A stretch of 40,871 bases of DNA from Cognatundibacterium crateris. GTDB taxonomy: Bacteria > Pseudomonadota > Gammaproteobacteria > Burkholderiales > Burkholderiaceae_D. The stretch spans positions 31,435 to 72,305 of the forward strand of contig NZ_JAABOS010000012.1 in NCBI RefSeq assembly GCF_010078235.1. Reading direction: 5' to 3'. The notes beneath the pieces are model-generated. The model saw nothing but the letters and a program-made list of their open reading frames with translations. It had not been told where the DNA came from and did not search any database. Position numbers and translations under genes: made by a program. Position 1 is the first letter of the stretch; every line of letters starts with the position of its first letter. Shown here one piece after another: positions 27,037-36,165 of this stretch.

Positions 27037-27495
27037 TTATTTACAGTTTGAAAATGGACCCGGAGCATTTGGATCTTGTAGCCAGGTGCCAGTGTTTTTC
27101 GCAGCCGATATCCATAGTGCAGGACCACTGTCAAGGGCAATCAGGCTTGGACAGTTTTTGGAACTAGAAAACTGAGCATACAAAACTCTTTTTCCATTGG
27201 GCAGTAGTACGCTCAGGGTTCCTTTGTCGTCGGCTCCTTCATTAATGACTTGGGTAGTTCCAGTCGAGCCAACTGGGACAGTTAAGGGTACCTTTCCAAC
27301 CATGAGTGTCATTTCTTGTAATTCCGGTCCTACATAGCACTTCTTCCATGCACGTTCTAGTCGTGCTTTGGCTTCAGTAGTAGGTAATTGTGAACAAACT
27401 ATCTCGACAGCGCTTTTTCCAGGAAGATCAGGGTGCGTTACAGGTACGCTAGAACAGGCTGTCAGAAGAAGTATAGGTAGAATTGAAAGACGCAT
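27037..27495 (-). CDS. Small putative lipoprotein, family not recognised
   Basis: I do not recognise this 152-residue protein. It begins with a short lipoprotein signal (MRLSILPILLLTACSS): the lipobox LTAC puts the lipidated cysteine at residue 14, so it should be membrane-anchored in the periplasm. The mature part has four further cysteines (in EIVCSQ, KKCYVG, KNCPSL and SNCK), enough for two disulfides. A run VPLTVPVGSTGTTQVINEGADDKG looks like beta structure with a loop. The gene is less GC-rich and has more mixed codon use than its neighbours, suggesting acquisition or relaxed selection. The ribosome site is weak. It lies between secA and the TonB receptor gene with no obvious operon partner. 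Confidence 0.72.
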   Translation of the reverse strand: MRLSILPILLLTACSSVPVTHPDLPGKSAVEIVCSQLPTTEAKARLERAWKKCYVGPELQEMTLMVGKVPLTVPVGSTGTTQVINEGADDKGTLSVLLPNGKRVLYAQFSSSKNCPSLIALDSGPALWISAAKNTGTWLQDPNAPGPFSNCK

Positions 27496-27716
27496 ATTAA
27501 TGAGAGAAATAGTTTGAATGATGTTTTGCCGGATTTAAGCATGAAAATAACAATTGAAGAACAAATTTTGCACCTGAATGACAGGAAATATATGTTGTAA
27601 AAGAATGCCTCAATCTCTCGATAGCTTAAAACAGCTGATCCTTGATAAGGCGTTTCAGACTTACATGTCTATCCCCCATCCGGCAGAATTAAGTCAGCTT
27701 TGTAGCCAAACTGATC

Positions 27717-29774
27717 TCAATGCGTCAGCGTCATAATCAGGCGCCAGCTGCGGGGGCGTCCCGGGAAGAAGGTGTTATCGCTGTCCACTTCCCAGGTGTC
27801 GCGGTTGAACAGATTACTGACCTGAAAGCGCAATTGCAGCTTCGCTTTGCCCCAGTCCAGTTGATGACGCAAGCCCAGTTGTACCAGGACTTTTTTATCG
27901 AGCCGGCTGCCACTGGATTCTGAACTCGTTTGCGGGCCGCTGTACTGCAGGCCCAGGTCGGCCGAACTATGAGGCAGTTGGGGCGGGCTGTATTCCAGAT
28001 AGCTGCGTACCTCCAGCGGCACGCTGGCAACCGGTCTGACGCTGGCCGTATTGCTGAGTGACTGATTGACGCGGGCATCCAGGTAAACCGCGGCCATCAC
28101 CAGATTCAGATGTGGCGTCAGATTCCCGGCAATACTCCCTTCCAGCCCACGGTGTTGCACTTGTCCGGTCTGTGTATACAGTTGTTGGCTGTTGAAGCCG
28201 TAATGCGGCTTGCTGACTTCAAAATAGCCGAGTACCGCATTCAGGCTGCGTTCATCCTGCTGCCATTTCCAGCGCAGTCCTGCATCTTTTTGCGAGGTAT
28301 GGATGGCGGGCAGCGCGGCAAAGCGATTGCTGGCACTGACCGGCGCCACACCGCTTTCTTCCAGTCCCTGGGTTTGACCGCCATACAGCGAATAGCCAGC
28401 TCCTAAGGCCAGACTGAGATTCCAGTAGCCGAGCAAGGGTTGATCCTGCATGCGCACAAAGCTGCGTTCCTGTACCGTGCCGGTCCAGGTTTGTTTGTCA
28501 TAGTAAGACTTCATCAGACCCAGATTCAGCGTGGCACGTGCATTTTTGTATTCATAGGCCAGTCCCAGATTATTTTGTCGTACGCGGTCCAGTGAGCGTT
28601 CGCCATATTGGAAATCAGGGGCCGTAGCGGGCAGCGTCAGTTCGGCAAACTGTTGGCGGAACTCGACGGTTCCAAGATCGGCGTAGGCTTCTCCGCCATA
28701 GCGTTGTTCGCTACGACGTCCACGCCAGACCAGATGAAACTGCTGCCTGCTGTCCTCATGCTGCAGGGTTTTACTCAGCCTCAGTTCGGCACTGTCTGCC
28801 TGCTTAGTGACGTTTTTTTCTGAGTAGTAGCTGTTCTGCCAGCGATTGCCGGACAGTTGTTCAATCACATGCGTTTCTGATCGCGGGGAGTCGGCCGCTG
28901 AACGTATCAGGCTGCCTTTGATCAGCCACTGCCCTGGTAACTGTTGTTGGTAGATGATACCCAGGGTACGTGACTGACCGTGGCCGCGCATCCAGTCGGC
29001 CTTCATCGCTGACTTGTTCGCAATGTGATAGCTCTCTGCAGGTGGCAGTTTCCCATCCGGCACATACCAATAGCTGTGGGGTGTTTCATACGGTACCTGA
29101 TCGTGGCTGTAAAACGGTAGCAGTTCAAACGTGGTGTCGCCTTGATCTGCGCTGCGGATATGGCCTACGATGGCGGCCGAGCGGTAATACGATGCTTCAT
29201 GCTGCGGGCTCAGTTCTTTATAGGCCGATGCCGCAACCGATATGCCCATTTTGACGCGCGCATCAGACGCTGTCAGTGGCAGCAGCGCATTGGCATCGAG
29301 TGCACGGTCACCGGCGCCGCGCATCGAGTTTTCTAACTCCACAGAATAACTGTATTCAGCCTGATCACCGGCTTTGCGCAATTGATAATCGACGATGCCG
29401 GTTGGCGCCGGAAATGGATAGCCAGTGACGGTGGTGCCTATCCTGACTTTGGAGCCATCCAGCAGCAAATGCCCCAGATAAGCACGCTTATCAAAGTACA
29501 TGCCTTCTATACGCAGATTACCCGCCTTGCCGGGAGAAAAGCCACGTACATTGCTGTCGCTGTAGATACCGATGGATTCTTTCCCGGCCTGATTACCAAA
29601 GCCATCTTCAGCCTGCGTGACGGCATTGTTTTTGTCTGCAGCAGCGCTTTCTGTGCGCGGAGGAGTGGTCAATTCATCCGCCTGTGCGGGTAGCTGCCAG
29701 GTCTGTGTGGCCAATGCCAGCAAAGTCAGGCACAGGTATTGATGTTTTTTGACAGAGTGGATCTGCAGCTTCAT
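27717..29774 (-). CDS. TonB-dependent receptor, atypical subfamily
   Basis: Outer-membrane beta-barrel receptor that should import a chelate or other scarce ligand using TonB energy. The 685-residue product has a signal peptide (about 1-32, cut after AQA). A short plug follows (about 53-140) with SNVRGFSPGKAGNLRIEG at 74-91 and GYPFPAPTGIVDYQL. A barrel of about 540 residues ends in VSNLFNRDTWEV and GRPRSWRLIMTLTH. The plug lacks the long N-terminal part usual in siderophore receptors, and the last residue is His, not an aromatic. The frame is open 28 codons upstream, but the ATG at 29774 gives the signal peptide. No tonB, ABC importer or sigma-factor gene is adjacent, so the ligand is unknown. 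Confidence 0.85.
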   Translation of the reverse strand: MKLQIHSVKKHQYLCLTLLALATQTWQLPAQADELTTPPRTESAAADKNNAVTQAEDGFGNQAGKESIGIYSDSNVRGFSPGKAGNLRIEGMYFDKRAYLGHLLLDGSKVRIGTTVTGYPFPAPTGIVDYQLRKAGDQAEYSYSVELENSMRGAGDRALDANALLPLTASDARVKMGISVAASAYKELSPQHEASYYRSAAIVGHIRSADQGDTTFELLPFYSHDQVPYETPHSYWYVPDGKLPPAESYHIANKSAMKADWMRGHGQSRTLGIIYQQQLPGQWLIKGSLIRSAADSPRSETHVIEQLSGNRWQNSYYSEKNVTKQADSAELRLSKTLQHEDSRQQFHLVWRGRRSEQRYGGEAYADLGTVEFRQQFAELTLPATAPDFQYGERSLDRVRQNNLGLAYEYKNARATLNLGLMKSYYDKQTWTGTVQERSFVRMQDQPLLGYWNLSLALGAGYSLYGGQTQGLEESGVAPVSASNRFAALPAIHTSQKDAGLRWKWQQDERSLNAVLGYFEVSKPHYGFNSQQLYTQTGQVQHRGLEGSIAGNLTPHLNLVMAAVYLDARVNQSLSNTASVRPVASVPLEVRSYLEYSPPQLPHSSADLGLQYSGPQTSSESSGSRLDKKVLVQLGLRHQLDWGKAKLQLRFQVSNLFNRDTWEVDSDNTFFPGRPRSWRLIMTLTH

Positions 29775-30027
29775 GAATATGCCGGTGAAATAGAGTGAGT
29801 CTGAGTTCAGAAAAGTAATCGTTTTTTTTCGTGACAAAATAGCAAAATCTCTGACCATATGTGAGGCCTTGAAGTTCCCGGATCTCAGCCTTCCTTGCCG
29901 GCTGGCGCAGGTCTGAACATGGGTGTATGACGACGTTGATTTTCTTGTTTGGCATATACTAACTCAGGCTTCGCAGCGCAACAAAATGCCCTACAATGTC
30001 GGCTTGATTTCATCGCTAGGAAAAAAC

Positions 30028-31266
30028 ATGGCCGTCAATTCCCCTATCCCCGTTGCTGCTGATCTGAAACCGGTCGCAGGTATCCGTCTTGGACATGCTG
30101 AGGCTGGCATTCGTAAAGCCAATCGCAAGGATGTGCTGGTCATGGAGCTGGCGCCAACCGCGACTGTCGCAGGCGTGTTCACGACTAACCGTTTCTGTGC
30201 TGCGCCAGTGCAGGTAGCCAAGGCTCATCTGGAAAGCCTGCACATGGCGTCAGGCCCTATCCGTGCGCTGGTCGTCAATACCGGTAATGCGAATGCCGGA
30301 ACCGGTGATGCGGGTCTGGCGGCAGCGAATAAAACCTGCGCCGCACTGGCTGATTTGCTGGGTTGTGAAGCGTCCCAGATCCTGCCGTTTTCCACTGGCG
30401 TCATTTTGGAACAATTGCCGGTAGACCGCCTGGTGGCTGGCTTGCCGCAGGCGATTGCTAATCTGCAGGAAGATAACTGGTTCCTGGCAGCAGAATCCAT
30501 CATGACGACCGACACGCAACCTAAGGCAGCATCGGCTACCGTGCAAGTCGGCGGTCAAACTGTGACCATGACAGGTATCAGTAAAGGTGCTGGCATGATC
30601 AAGCCTAATATGGCGACCATGCTGGGCTATCTGGCGCTGGATGCCAAGGTATCCCAGCCAGTGCTCGACCATCTCGTCAAGCAGGCAGCTGATCAGTCCT
30701 TTAACTGCATCACGATCGATGGCGATACCTCGACCAATGATTCCTTCATGCTGATCGCAACCGGTGCTGGCAGCGTGGAAGTCAGTGAGATCGACAGCCC
30801 TGAATATGAGCAACTGGCGCAGGCAGTGATTGCCTTGTCGCAGAAACTGGCACACATGATTATCCGTGACGGTGAAGGTGCGACTAAGTTCATGACTATC
30901 GCCGTAGAACAAGGCCGTGACGTTGAAGAGTGCCGCAAAATCGCCTATTCCATCGCACATTCGCCACTGGTCAAGACCGCTTTCTTTGCCTCCGATCCTA
31001 ATCTGGGCCGTATCCTGGCCGCAATCGGTTATGCCGGTGTGACGGATCTGGATGTGAGCAAGCTCAATCTGTATCTGGATGATGTCTGGGTTGCTAAAAA
31101 CGGCGGCCGTAATCCTGACTATCAGGAAGCCGATGGTCAGCGCGTGATGCAGCAAAGTGAAATCACGATACGCGTGAAGCTGGCGCGTGGTGAGGCGCAG
31201 GCCACGGTCTGGACTTGTGATTTATCGCACGACTATGTGTCGATCAATGCCGATTACCGTTCCTGA
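30028..31266 (+). CDS. argJ: Bifunctional glutamate N-acetyltransferase/ornithine acetyltransferase ArgJ
   Basis: Transfers acetyl from N-acetylornithine to glutamate in the cyclic arginine pathway; some ArgJ enzymes also use acetyl-CoA. The 412-residue proenzyme contains the autocleavage site in KPNMATMLG, between A196 and T197. The new N-terminal Thr is the nucleophile. [23 protein letters not shown] and DGDTSTNDS are further family motifs, and the C-terminus SINADYRS is typical. The frame is open 35 codons upstream, but the ATG at 30028 has AGGA seven bases before it and gives the normal start. It is divergent from the TonB receptor and heads the argJ-DUF815-mutT run, with 11 bases to the next gene. 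Confidence 0.97.
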   Translation: MAVNSPIPVAADLKPVAGIRLGHAEAGIRKANRKDVLVMELAPTATVAGVFTTNRFCAAPVQVAKAHLESLHMASGPIRALVVNTGNANAGTGDAGLAAANKTCAALADLLGCEASQILPFSTGVILEQLPVDRLVAGLPQAIANLQEDNWFLAAESIMTTDTQPKAASATVQVGGQTVTMTGISKGAGMIKPNMATMLGYLALDAKVSQPVLDHLVKQAADQSFNCITIDGDTSTNDSFMLIATGAGSVEVSEIDSPEYEQLAQAVIALSQKLAHMIIRDGEGATKFMTIAVEQGRDVEECRKIAYSIAHSPLVKTAFFASDPNLGRILAAIGYAGVTDLDVSKLNLYLDDVWVAKNGGRNPDYQEADGQRVMQQSEITIRVKLARGEAQATVWTCDLSHDYVSINADYRS

Positions 31267-31277
31267 TCACGCCTGAT

Positions 31278-32156
31278 ATGACACAGCTGGAGCATTTTCT
31301 GAATCGTGCCGAGCAGGTGCTGACCAGGCTGGAAGCCTTGCTGCCAGCCGCCACGCCAGTGCCGGACTGGGCGCTGGCTACGGCCTTCCGCTGGCGCAAG
31401 CGCGGCGGCGTCGGCTATTTGCAGGTAGTAAGGCATCCTGCCACGATACGGCTGGATGACTTGCAAAACATCGTACGTCAGAAAGACCTGATCACACAGA
31501 ATACGCGTCAGTTTGTGCTGGGTTTGCCGGCCAATAATGTATTGCTGACCGGCGCACGCGGCACCGGTAAGTCATCGCTGATCAAAGCCTGTCTGCATCA
31601 GTTTGCTGACCAGGGTTTGCGTCTGATCGAAGTCGACAAAGCGGATCTGGCCGACTTGCCGGATATCGTCGATCTGGTGGCAGAACGTCACGAACGTTTC
31701 ATTATTTTCTGCGACGATTTGTCTTTCGAAGAGGGTGAGGCTGGTTACAAGGCATTGAAGGTCGCACTCGATGGCAGTATTGCCGGTCCATCCGACAATG
31801 TACTGATTTATGCGACCTCGAACCGGCGTCATTTGTTACCGGAAAAAATGTCGGATAACCAGGGCTATAGCCATGGCGATGATGGTGACCTGCATCCAGG
31901 CGAGACGGTAGAAGAGAAAATTTCCCTGTCCGAGCGCTTTGGCCTGTGGGTTTCCTTCTATCCCTTCCGCCAGGATGATTATCTGGAGATCGTGGCGCAC
32001 TGGTTGAGCACGCTGGGCTGTGATGCGGAAGAGATTGCCGCCGCGCGGCTTGAGGCTTTGCGCTGGGCCTTGCAACGCGGTTCGCGCTCAGGCCGCGTGG
32101 CCTGGCAATTTGCGCGGGATTATGCAGGACAGTCAGCGGGGAGAAAACATGTCTGA
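31278..32156 (+). CDS. DUF815-family AAA+ ATP-binding protein
   Basis: P-loop ATPase of the DUF815 family, function not established. The 292-residue product has Walker A G92-ARGTGK-S99, a Walker B-like FIIFCDDLSF, and the sensor-type YATSNRRHLLP. It is followed by EERFGLW-like sequence (SLSERFGLWVSFYPF) and a helical C-terminal lid, an AAA+ layout. It starts 11 bases after argJ and its last eight bases overlap mutT, so translational coupling is likely. This neighbour order is common in Burkholderiales and says little about function. I am confident of the family. Confidence 0.9.
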   Translation: MTQLEHFLNRAEQVLTRLEALLPAATPVPDWALATAFRWRKRGGVGYLQVVRHPATIRLDDLQNIVRQKDLITQNTRQFVLGLPANNVLLTGARGTGKSSLIKACLHQFADQGLRLIEVDKADLADLPDIVDLVAERHERFIIFCDDLSFEEGEAGYKALKVALDGSIAGPSDNVLIYATSNRRHLLPEKMSDNQGYSHGDDGDLHPGETVEEKISLSERFGLWVSFYPFRQDDYLEIVAHWLSTLGCDAEEIAAARLEALRWALQRGSRSGRVAWQFARDYAGQSAGRKHV

Positions 32157-32577
32157 AATTGCAGCGAAAGCGAAGCGCCCGGTCGATGTGGCGGTCGGCA
32201 TACTGATGCGTCCGGATGGGGACGTGTTGCTGGCGCAACGTCCGCCCGGCAAGCCTTATGAAGGCTACTGGGAATTCCCGGGCGGGAAGGTTGAGGCTGA
32301 TGAGGATATCCTGGCAGCCCTCAAGCGTGAATTTCTGGAAGAACTGGGTATACGCATTATCGATGCCCAGCCCTGGTGTGGTGTTGAGCATGTTTATCCA
32401 CACGCCCATGTGAGGCTGCATTTTTTCATCAGTTATCAATGGGAAGGTGAGCCGCAAAGCCTGGAAGGACAGGCGTTTGCCTGGCAGGGTCAGGTTGCGG
32501 TAGAGCCTCTGTTGCCTGCCACCATACCTTTACTCACTTATCTGGGCTTATTGCAAGACGATTTGCAGGCCGCCTGA
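32149..32577 (+). CDS. mutT: Nudix hydrolase MutT (8-oxo-dGTP diphosphatase)
   Basis: Cleans the nucleotide pool by hydrolysing 8-oxo-dGTP to the monophosphate, preventing A-to-C transversions. The 142-residue product has a perfect Nudix box at 46-68: G46-x5-E52-x7-R60-E61-x2-E64-E65-x-G67. The flanking QRPPGKPYEGYWEFPGG is characteristic of MutT itself. The frame is open further upstream, but the ATG at 32149, with GGGGAG before it, gives the standard length. It overlaps DUF815 by eight bases. A 7-bp stem (GGCACGG/CCGTGCC) at 32614-32633 follows, without a T-run, so termination is uncertain. Confidence 0.94.
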   Translation: MSEIAAKAKRPVDVAVGILMRPDGDVLLAQRPPGKPYEGYWEFPGGKVEADEDILAALKREFLEELGIRIIDAQPWCGVEHVYPHAHVRLHFFISYQWEGEPQSLEGQAFAWQGQVAVEPLLPATIPLLTYLGLLQDDLQAA

Positions 32578-32828
32578 ACCACTCTGGGCTCAGGCTAAAA
32601 CGATTGACCGTGCGGCACGGAAGCCACCGTGCCCGCGAGTACCTTTCTCTGTTCCATTTCCCCATCTTCATACCATCGCCGTGACGGGCAACGCTTGTTA
32701 GCCTGTTTATCCAGCATTCGTGCGCTGTCTTATCTATACAACTCACTCCGTAGTTTTACTTATTGCCGGAACTAATTCTGACTGAGATGATCGGCACTTG
32801 ATTTTCTTTATTGCGTATTGAAAACGAT

Positions 32829-32854
32829 ACAGTGTACTAAATTTGATACACTGT
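32829..32854. promoter_or_regulatory. TyrR-type operator, distal box
   Basis: The core TGTACTAAATTTGATACA (32833-32850) has the TGTA-N10-TACA layout of TyrR/PhhR boxes (TGTAAA-N6-TTTACA) with an AT-rich centre. It is embedded in a longer perfect dyad, ACAGTGTA and TACACTGT. It lies about 180 bases upstream of the predicted sigma-54 transcription start. Confidence 0.55.
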
Positions 32855-32910
32855 TCGTGAATTCGTACGCACTAGAGGGAGGCTTCGGTCTTTTGACTGG
32901 AGAATCAGTG

Positions 32911-32936
32911 AGGTGTGTATGGATTTTAATACACCT
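32911..32936. promoter_or_regulatory. TyrR-type operator, proximal box
   Basis: The core TGTATGGATTTTAATACA (32916-32933) shares the exact TGTA-N10-TACA geometry of the distal box. Its centre is 83 bp away, close to eight helical turns. It is flanked by AGGTGT and ACACCT arms. It sits about 98 bases upstream of the predicted start, a normal enhancer distance for a sigma-54 activator. Confidence 0.55.
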
Positions 32937-32996
32937 GGTTGCCAGAGTTTTTTTCTGGTGTGTTGTAAGTCATTGAATCAGCTGACTATTTTGCAG

Positions 32997-33012
32997 TGGC
33001 ATGAGCATTGCT
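32997..33012 (+). promoter_or_regulatory. Sigma-54 (-24/-12) promoter of alr-dadA
   Basis: TGGCATGAGCATTGCT matches the RpoN consensus TGGCACG-N4-TTGCW at all fixed positions but one (T for C). It keeps the essential GG-N10-GC spacing (32998-32999 and 33010-33011). Transcription would start near 33023. Confidence 0.65.
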
Positions 33013-33136
33013 AGGTGGAGTAAAACTTTCTACTAAGGATGGTGCAGCCGTAAGCTGGGATATTCTGGCAAATGCCAGTGAGATTCGCAGGCTAAGGGCT
33101 CGCAGACATCCGGCTACCGAGCAATGGAGTGCGTGA

Positions 33137-34240
33137 ATGATGCAAGAAATGACGGGAAGAAGCGGTGCAGTGCTGCGGGTGGATTTGCAAGCTGTGCAAA
33201 ACAATTACCGCTTACTGAGTCAGAAACTGGGTAAGGCGCAATGTGGTGCGGCCGTCAAAGCCGATGCCTATGGATTAGGTGCAATCCCGGTTTCAGGCGC
33301 TTTGTATGCGGCCGGATGCCGGCATTTTTTTGTGGCACATTTGGAAGAGGCGATCAGTTTGCGTCCGCATCTGCCGTCTGATGCGCATCTGATTGTGATG
33401 CATGGTTCGCCCGTCGGGTATGAAGCCGAGTTCCTCGAACATGGCTGCATGCCGGTACTGAATAGTCTGGCTCAGGTAAGCGCCTGGCGTGCTCTGGCGA
33501 AACAACAGCAGCGCTCATTACCGGCCATCGTACAGTTCGATACCGGCATGGCGCGCATGGGGCTGTCAGCGCAGGAAGTGGAAGTCTGGCGCAATGATGC
33601 AGATTTCCTGGAAGGCATACAGGTTGAATACCTGATGAGCCATCTGGTCAGTGCGGAGGATGCGTCCAATCCTGTGAATGCAGCGCAGTTAGCGCGCTTT
33701 ACCGAGTTACGCAGTCTGTTGCCACAGGCGAAGGCAAGTCTGGCTAATTCCTCGGGTGTATTCCTGGGAGCGGCGTATCACTTCGATCTGGCGCGTCCTG
33801 GCGCTGCTTTGTATGGGGTGGCACCAGTCGCAGGGCAAGCTAATCCTATGCAGGCAGTCGCGCATTTGCAAGGCCGCATCATTCAGGTACGCGAGATTCC
33901 ACCGGATACCGGCGTTGGTTATGGTTCCACCTGGCGTAGCCGGGACAGCGCAAAAATCGCGACAGTCGCCGTTGGTTATGCCGATGGCTGGATGCGCAGT
34001 CTGAGTAATCGTGGCGTGGCGCATATCGCTGGGCAAGAAGTAGCACTGGTAGGGAATGTGTCTATGGATACCATTACGCTGGATGTGACTGCGATTGCTG
34101 ACAGTGAGCTGCAAGAGGGGGCGTTGGTGGACCTGCTGTCTGCCAGCAATACCGTCGATCAGGTCGCTGCGCGCGCTGGCACCATAGGCTATGAAATTCT
34201 GACCAGTCTGGGCAATCGCTATCAGCGCGTTTACCGCTAA
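33137..34240 (+). CDS. alr: Alanine racemase (catabolic DadX/Alr type by context)
   Basis: PLP enzyme that interconverts L- and D-alanine. The 367-residue product has the PLP lysine K41 in [10 protein letters not shown]. The opposite-face catalytic tyrosine Y262 is in GVGYGSTW. Other family motifs are [27 protein letters not shown] and [13 protein letters not shown]. Alanine racemases serve wall synthesis or catabolism. Here the next gene is the D-amino-acid dehydrogenase dadA, so a catabolic DadX-like role is inferred. Two adjacent ATGs (33137 and 33140) are possible starts; GGAG lies eight bases before the first. The upstream sigma-54 promoter and TyrR-type boxes suggest regulated rather than housekeeping expression. 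Confidence 0.95.
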   Translation: MMQEMTGRSGAVLRVDLQAVQNNYRLLSQKLGKAQCGAAVKADAYGLGAIPVSGALYAAGCRHFFVAHLEEAISLRPHLPSDAHLIVMHGSPVGYEAEFLEHGCMPVLNSLAQVSAWRALAKQQQRSLPAIVQFDTGMARMGLSAQEVEVWRNDADFLEGIQVEYLMSHLVSAEDASNPVNAAQLARFTELRSLLPQAKASLANSSGVFLGAAYHFDLARPGAALYGVAPVAGQANPMQAVAHLQGRIIQVREIPPDTGVGYGSTWRSRDSAKIATVAVGYADGWMRSLSNRGVAHIAGQEVALVGNVSMDTITLDVTAIADSELQEGALVDLLSASNTVDQVAARAGTIGYEILTSLGNRYQRVYR

Positions 34241-34298
34241 GCAGTCAGCAGCAGATACAACACATCACTTATTAAAACAGGCATCAAGGAGCAAAACA

Positions 34299-35591
34299 AT
34301 GAAAGTTATCGTACTCGGCGCAGGCGTGATCGGAACCGCAACTGCCTATTATCTGGCAAAGGCTGGACATGAAGTGACCGTCATTGAACGTCAGCAAGGT
34401 GCCGCACTGGAAACCAGCTTTGCCAATGCCGGTGAAGTATCGCCTGGCTATTCAGCGCCCTGGGCTGGTCCCGGCGTGCCGCTGAAAGCAATCAAATGGC
34501 TGATGATGGCGCATAGCCCGCTGGCGATACGCCCGACTTTCGACCTGAACACCTGGCGCTGGGTCATGCAGATGCTGATGAATTGCACCAGCTCCCGCTA
34601 TGAAGTGAACAAGGGACGCATGCTGCGCATGGCTGAATACAGCCGCGATGTATTGCAACAACTGCGGGCCGATACTGGCATTTCCTATGACGAGCGCACG
34701 CAGGGCACTTTGCAGTTGTTCCGCAATCAGGCACAACTGGAAGGTGCTGATGCCGATATCGCGATTCTGAATCGCTATGGCGTGAAGTATGAAAAACTGG
34801 ATAAAGCAGGATGCCTGAAAGTAGAACCGGCACTGGCTAAAGTACAGGAAAAGTTTGTCGGCGCATTGCGCCTGCCGGGCGATGAAACCGGCGATTGCTT
34901 CAAATTTACGCAGAACCTTGCCAAGCTGGCAGAAGGTCTGGGCGTCAAGTTCCGTTACGGCGTCAGCATACAGCGTCTGGTGTATACCGGCGATCAGGTC
35001 AGCTCAGTGATTACCTCTGAAGGTGAACTGAAAGCTGACAGTTTTGTGCTGGCGCTAGGCAGCTATTCGCCTATCCTGTTGCGCGAGTTGGGCATACGGA
35101 TTCCGGTCTATCCGATCAAGGGCTATTCGATCACCGTGCCGATTACCGATGCCAGCGCCGCGCCGGAATCCACCGTGATGGACGAAACCTATAAAGTGGC
35201 AATCACCCGTCTGGGCGACCGTATCCGTGTCGGCGGAACCGCAGAAATCACCGGTTACAACCTCGAATTACGCGCTGATCGCCGCGCCACACTGGAGTAT
35301 TCTGTCAGTGATCTGTTCCCGGCTGGTGGCGATGTCAGCAAAGCGGAGTTCTGGACCGGTCTGCGTCCTATGACACCGGATGGTACACCAGTGGTTGGCC
35401 CTACGCCTTATCGTAATTTATTCCTGAACACAGGACATGGCACCTTAGGCTGGACCATGGCTTGCGGCTCAGGGCAATTCGTTGCCGACATCGTTTCCGG
35501 AAAACGGCCGGCAATTTCCACGGAAGGTTTATTCATGAGCCGTTATGGCAGCATGAACCGTCCCATCATTGTTCCCAAGGAGTTGGAATGA
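34299..35591 (+). CDS. dadA: D-amino acid dehydrogenase DadA (small subunit type)
   Basis: FAD-dependent membrane-associated dehydrogenase that oxidises D-alanine and other D-amino acids to 2-oxo acids, passing electrons to quinones. The 430-residue protein starts [23 protein letters not shown] with the GxGxxG FAD motif at 7-12. It has the family [50 protein letters not shown] and the C-terminal FAD-contacting [20 protein letters not shown] precedes the ATG. It is 58 bases after alr, and its stop overlaps the next start (ATGA). With alr it converts L-alanine to pyruvate; broad D-amino-acid specificity of DadA is known, so aromatic D-amino acids are possible substrates. Confidence 0.97.
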   Translation: MKVIVLGAGVIGTATAYYLAKAGHEVTVIERQQGAALETSFANAGEVSPGYSAPWAGPGVPLKAIKWLMMAHSPLAIRPTFDLNTWRWVMQMLMNCTSSRYEVNKGRMLRMAEYSRDVLQQLRADTGISYDERTQGTLQLFRNQAQLEGADADIAILNRYGVKYEKLDKAGCLKVEPALAKVQEKFVGALRLPGDETGDCFKFTQNLAKLAEGLGVKFRYGVSIQRLVYTGDQVSSVITSEGELKADSFVLALGSYSPILLRELGIRIPVYPIKGYSITVPITDASAAPESTVMDETYKVAITRLGDRIRVGGTAEITGYNLELRADRRATLEYSVSDLFPAGGDVSKAEFWTGLRPMTPDGTPVVGPTPYRNLFLNTGHGTLGWTMACGSGQFVADIVSGKRPAISTEGLFMSRYGSMNRPIIVPKELE

Positions 35592-36148
35592 GCCAGTTTG
35601 AACAATTGTTTTCTTCTACGCAGGTGTTTGCAGATGCCAATCTGAATACCCGTTTTTATACCGCCATCGAATTGCTGGCGCAGGTGATGATGGTCATGCC
35701 ACGCGCCGCGACGATCAGCAGTCTGGCGGAAGCAACGGGAAAAACACCGCGCCTGGTCCGTTCTATCTTATCGACCTTGAGTAAGGATGGACTGGTCGGC
35801 CGCGATGCCAAGGACAAAGATGCCTGGCATTGCCGCGACTGTAACGGCATCATCACACTGGCCGATGTGTACCGGTGTTTTGTCGAAGCAGAAGAGCGTG
35901 CGGTCCTGAAAGCAGCCCGGCGTGCAGAAAAAAATGCTGAGCACGCAGAGTTGGGAGTGCAGACTTCCAGAAGTTCAAGCCAGCAAAGTGTGGACCTGCT
36001 GATGTTGCAGGTCAAAATGACGGTCAACCGCGCAGTACTGCAACAGTTGGAGCAATTCGACCTGAGCCGTTTGCGTGGCTTGGCCAGCACCACCGCGTTC
36101 CGTGCGCAGCATGCCAGACCGCGCGGTTACATTCCCGAACCTTACTGA
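35588..36148 (+). CDS. Rrf2-like winged-helix protein with a C-x2-C pair
   Basis: Probable transcription factor, 186 residues. The segment from about 20 to 100 resembles the Rrf2 family: [11 protein letters not shown], then [29 protein letters not shown] as helix-turn-helix and wing, then [17 protein letters not shown]-x2-C pair (HCRDCNG) sits in the wing position where Rrf2 iron-sulfur regulators carry other cysteines. The C-terminal third is Ala/Arg/Ser rich and helical. The ATG at 35588 overlaps the dadA stop by four bases and has AAGGAG before it, so it is co-translated with dadA. The tyrR-like gene follows after 17 bases. The Rrf2 label is by pattern; function is unknown. Confidence 0.68.
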   Translation: MSQFEQLFSSTQVFADANLNTRFYTAIELLAQVMMVMPRAATISSLAEATGKTPRLVRSILSTLSKDGLVGRDAKDKDAWHCRDCNGIITLADVYRCFVEAEERAVLKAARRAEKNAEHAELGVQTSRSSSQQSVDLLMLQVKMTVNRAVLQQLEQFDLSRLRGLASTTAFRAQHARPRGYIPEPY

Positions 36149-36165
36149 GTTCCGGCTGCGATTGC

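Larger units (their letters stand above)
32578..33136. other. Long regulatory region upstream of alr
   Basis: This 559-base stretch has no convincing gene. Its first half holds a 7-bp GC stem (32614-32633) and otherwise nothing I recognise. Its second half holds two TGTA-N10-TACA dyads (32829-32854 and 32911-32936) and a sigma-54-type promoter (32997-33012), followed by a leader of about 115 bases to alr. A 70-codon minus-strand frame (32534-32746) has no support. Confidence 0.6.

Noticed and set aside
29775..30027. Fur box upstream of the TonB-dependent receptor
   Set aside because: No sequence close to GATAATGATAATCATTATC appears in the divergent spacer.
30250..31155. 301-codon frame antisense to argJ
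   Set aside because: It is fully covered by the conserved argJ coding sequence and shows no family motifs.
32534..32746. 70-codon minus-strand frame between mutT and the TyrR boxes
   Set aside because: It overlaps the end of mutT and has no ribosome site or known motif.
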